DNA of 43,479 nucleotides from JBLMYQ01 sp050258375. GTDB taxonomy: Bacteria > Bacillota > Clostridia > Acetivibrionales > UBA4821. The notes below the pieces were generated by a model. That model did not search any database. It was not told the origin of the DNA and saw only the letters and a program-made list of their open reading frames with translations. The DNA is taken from the NCBI GenBank assembly GCA_050258375.1, contig JBLMYQ010000019.1, positions 1-43,479 on the forward strand. The letters run 5' to 3'. A program made the position numbers and the translations under genes. Shown here piece by piece: positions 41,912-43,479 of the stretch (positions within the stretch are counted from its first letter, which is position 1; each line of letters begins with the position of its first letter).

Positions 41912-43417
41912 TTATTCACCGGCATGTTTGATACCAAGTATGGACAATTCTTTCTCGTTCAAGCCTACGCCACGCAGCATCAGTCTGTTGCCCTTGAGAG
42001 CTTCAATGGAATTAATTCCCATGCCACCCATCATTTCCTTGATTTCATGTCGCCAAGCTGTCACAAGCTTTACAAGACGTTCAGACCCAACATCCGGATT
42101 AAGCCTCTTTACAAGATCATCGCGCTGAGTTGCTATACCCCAATTGCATTTTCCAATTCCGCACGTTCTGCAAAGATGACATCCTAATGCAAGCAACGCA
42201 CTGGTCGCAATATAGACTGCATCGGCACCCAGGGCAACTGCTTTGATTATGTCAGCACTGCTTCTGATACTGCCACCAGCTACCAAAGACACACCGGCAC
42301 GTATTCCTTCCTCTCGAAGCCTTTCATCAACACTTGCCAGTGCAAGCTCTATGGGAATACCGACATTGTCTCGAATCCTGGTAGGTGCGGAACCCGTTCC
42401 ACCACGGAAACCATCTATGGCAATAATATCTGCTCCGCTCCTGACAATTCCACTGGCAATGGCAGCAACATTGTGTACCGCAGCTATCTTGACGATAATC
42501 GGCTTTTGATAATTTGTAGCTTCCTTTAAGGAATAGACTAGCTGTCTTAAATCCTCGATTGAATAAATGTCGTGATGAGGAGCCGGAGAAATTGCATCGG
42601 TACCCTCTGGAATCATCCTGACTTGAGAAATGTCAACTCCGATTTTTTCTCCGGGGAGGTGACCTCCTATACCTGGCTTCGCTCCTTGACCCATCTTAAT
42701 TTCTATCGCTGCTCCGGCCTGCAAATAATCTTTGTGAACCCCAAAACGTCCGGAAGCAACCTGAACTATGGTGTTCTTGCCGTACTTGTAGAAATTCTCG
42801 TGCAAACCACCTTCGCCGGTATTATAGAGTATTCCTAGTTTTTCCGCTGCTCTAGCCAAACTTTCATGGGCATTGTAGCTTATCGAACCATAAGACATGG
42901 CCGAAAACATTATTGGTACGGAAAGTTCAAGGTTAGGCTCAAAGTTATTTATCAGCTTACCATTGGAGTCTCTTTCTATCTTTTCAGGTTTTTTACCCAA
43001 AAATACTCTTGTTTCCATAGGCTCCCGCAAAGGATCAATCGATGGATTTGTGACCTGCGAAGCGTTAATCAGCATTTTGTCAAAATATACGGGAAAATCG
43101 TTAGGATTACCCATTGATGAAAGAAGCACACCACCACTTCCCGCTTGACGATAAACATCGGCAATAGCAGCTCCGCTCCAGTTAGAATTTTCTTTAAAAG
43201 TATGGTCGGTCTTCACAATCTTGAGTGCCCTTACAGGACACAACGAAACACATCTATGGCAGTTTACACACTTGGAATCATCGCAAACCATCTTTTTTAA
43301 ATCATCATCCATGTGATGGACCTCATTGGCACATTGTCTCTCGCAAGCTCGGCAGTTAATGCACCTGTCATAGTTTCGAATCACTTCATAATCCGGATAC
43401 AGAAAATTTATCGGCAT
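41912..43417 (-). CDS. Glutamate synthase FMN-binding subunit with N-terminal ferredoxin domain
   Basis: The 501-residue product has two 4Fe-4S motifs at the N-terminus (CINCRACERQC, CVNCHRCVSLCP). The Glu_synthase TIM barrel (about 130-470) has MFSAMSYGSISYNAHESLAR, GEGGLHENFYKYG, IEIKMGQGAKPGIGGHLPG, DGFRGGTGSAPT, and the 3Fe-4S loop CHLCRTCGIGKCNWGIATQ. It is the archaeal/clostridial split type, in which the amidotransferase, FMN and GXGXG parts are separate polypeptides. It catalyses reductive transfer of ammonia onto 2-oxoglutarate. Its start overlaps the upstream gene's stop by ten bases. Confidence 0.95.
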   Translation of the reverse strand: MPINFLYPDYEVIRNYDRCINCRACERQCANEVHHMDDDLKKMVCDDSKCVNCHRCVSLCPVRALKIVKTDHTFKENSNWSGAAIADVYRQAGSGGVLLSSMGNPNDFPVYFDKMLINASQVTNPSIDPLREPMETRVFLGKKPEKIERDSNGKLINNFEPNLELSVPIMFSAMSYGSISYNAHESLARAAEKLGILYNTGEGGLHENFYKYGKNTIVQVASGRFGVHKDYLQAGAAIEIKMGQGAKPGIGGHLPGEKIGVDISQVRMIPEGTDAISPAPHHDIYSIEDLRQLVYSLKEATNYQKPIIVKIAAVHNVAAIASGIVRSGADIIAIDGFRGGTGSAPTRIRDNVGIPIELALASVDERLREEGIRAGVSLVAGGSIRSSADIIKAVALGADAVYIATSALLALGCHLCRTCGIGKCNWGIATQRDDLVKRLNPDVGSERLVKLVTAWRHEIKEMMGGMGINSIEALKGNRLMLRGVGLNEKELSILGIKHAGE

Positions 43418-43479
43418 TCTTTTTCACCTCTTTCAATTTCAAATATTATCGGCTCGCCACCTCTGGGCGACCAAACTTT
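43408..43479 (-). CDS. C-terminus of an upstream gene, probable class II amidotransferase subunit (partial)
   Basis: Twenty-three codons and a stop (TAA, 43408-43410) are open from the right edge: VWSPRGGEPIIFEIERG and a short basic end. They overlap the FMN subunit gene by ten bases, so both are in the same operon. In other split glutamate synthase clusters a class II glutamine amidotransferase gene lies here. The fragment is too short to prove that. Confidence 0.55.
   Translation of the reverse strand, partial: KVWSPRGGEPIIFEIERGEKECR

Noticed and set aside
43440..43470. A GGGCGA-like sequence resembling the family A repeat
   Set aside because: It is inside coding sequence for the upstream gene's PRGGEP motif and does not form the same palindrome.
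1..43479. tRNA, rRNA, T-box, riboswitch or CRISPR array
   Set aside because: No cloverleaf, T-box core, regularly spaced repeat array or known riboswitch core was recognised by eye; a covariance search would be needed to exclude weak cases.

Overview
The window is AT-rich chromosomal DNA from an anaerobic, spore-forming Gram-positive bacterium. Sporulation genes (yqfC, yqfD, a pdaA-type deacetylase, a dpaA remnant), an SLH-anchored surface protein, a copper-amine-oxidase-N domain protein, a clostridial agr locus, GatCAB and a split clostridial/archaeal-type glutamate synthase all fit. A relative of Acetivibrio, Ruminiclostridium or Pseudobacteroides is my best guess; it is inferred from gene content, not from a marker gene. 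No rRNA, tRNA, CRISPR array or intact mobile element was seen.

Layout. Positions 1-9430 (minus strand): a debranching enzyme cut by the left edge, then housekeeping genes yvcK, rapZ, murB, a PHP phosphatase, dut, a PilZ protein, a Q/S/G-rich lipoprotein and a DUF3048 lipoprotein. Two families of short palindromic repeats sit between these genes, and one copy supplies the last ten codons of dut. Positions 9431-14640 (plus strand): three exported surface proteins, two of which share a C-terminal domain on different N-terminal modules. Positions 14661-22771 (minus strand): the most unusual block. It holds five tandem radical SAM/SPASM paralogues followed by a 601-residue exported protein with 12 cysteines in 26 residues. 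One paralogue has lost the radical SAM motif but kept SPASM; another has kept the radical SAM motif but has a degraded SPASM domain.

Positions 22790-27854 (minus): the conserved yqfC-yqfD-pgpH-ybeY-dgkA group, with phoH absent between yqfD and pgpH and the radical SAM array beginning where cdd/era commonly follow. Positions 27925-30411: a pdaA-type deacetylase and an M18 aminopeptidase. Positions 30529-33700: an agr-type quorum-sensing locus in two converging units, agrA-agrC (plus) and agrB-agrD (minus). The 52-residue autoinducer precursor gene is annotated here from direct translation. Positions 33887-38883 (minus): gatC, gatA, trpF, a methyltransferase and gatB as one group. Positions 38924-39371: a scar where a dpaA fragment abuts the tail of what looks like a large serine recombinase. 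Positions 39455-43479 (minus): a multi-subunit glutamate synthase (GXGXG subunit, FAD oxidoreductase, Fe-S protein, FMN subunit, and the last 23 codons of an upstream amidotransferase-like subunit).

The best candidate for an undescribed system is the radical SAM array with its Cys-rich exported protein. A modification role for the five enzymes on the Cys-X-Cys tract is inferred from proximity, shared orientation and the chemistry known for SPASM-type peptide maturases; the sequence alone does not prove it.
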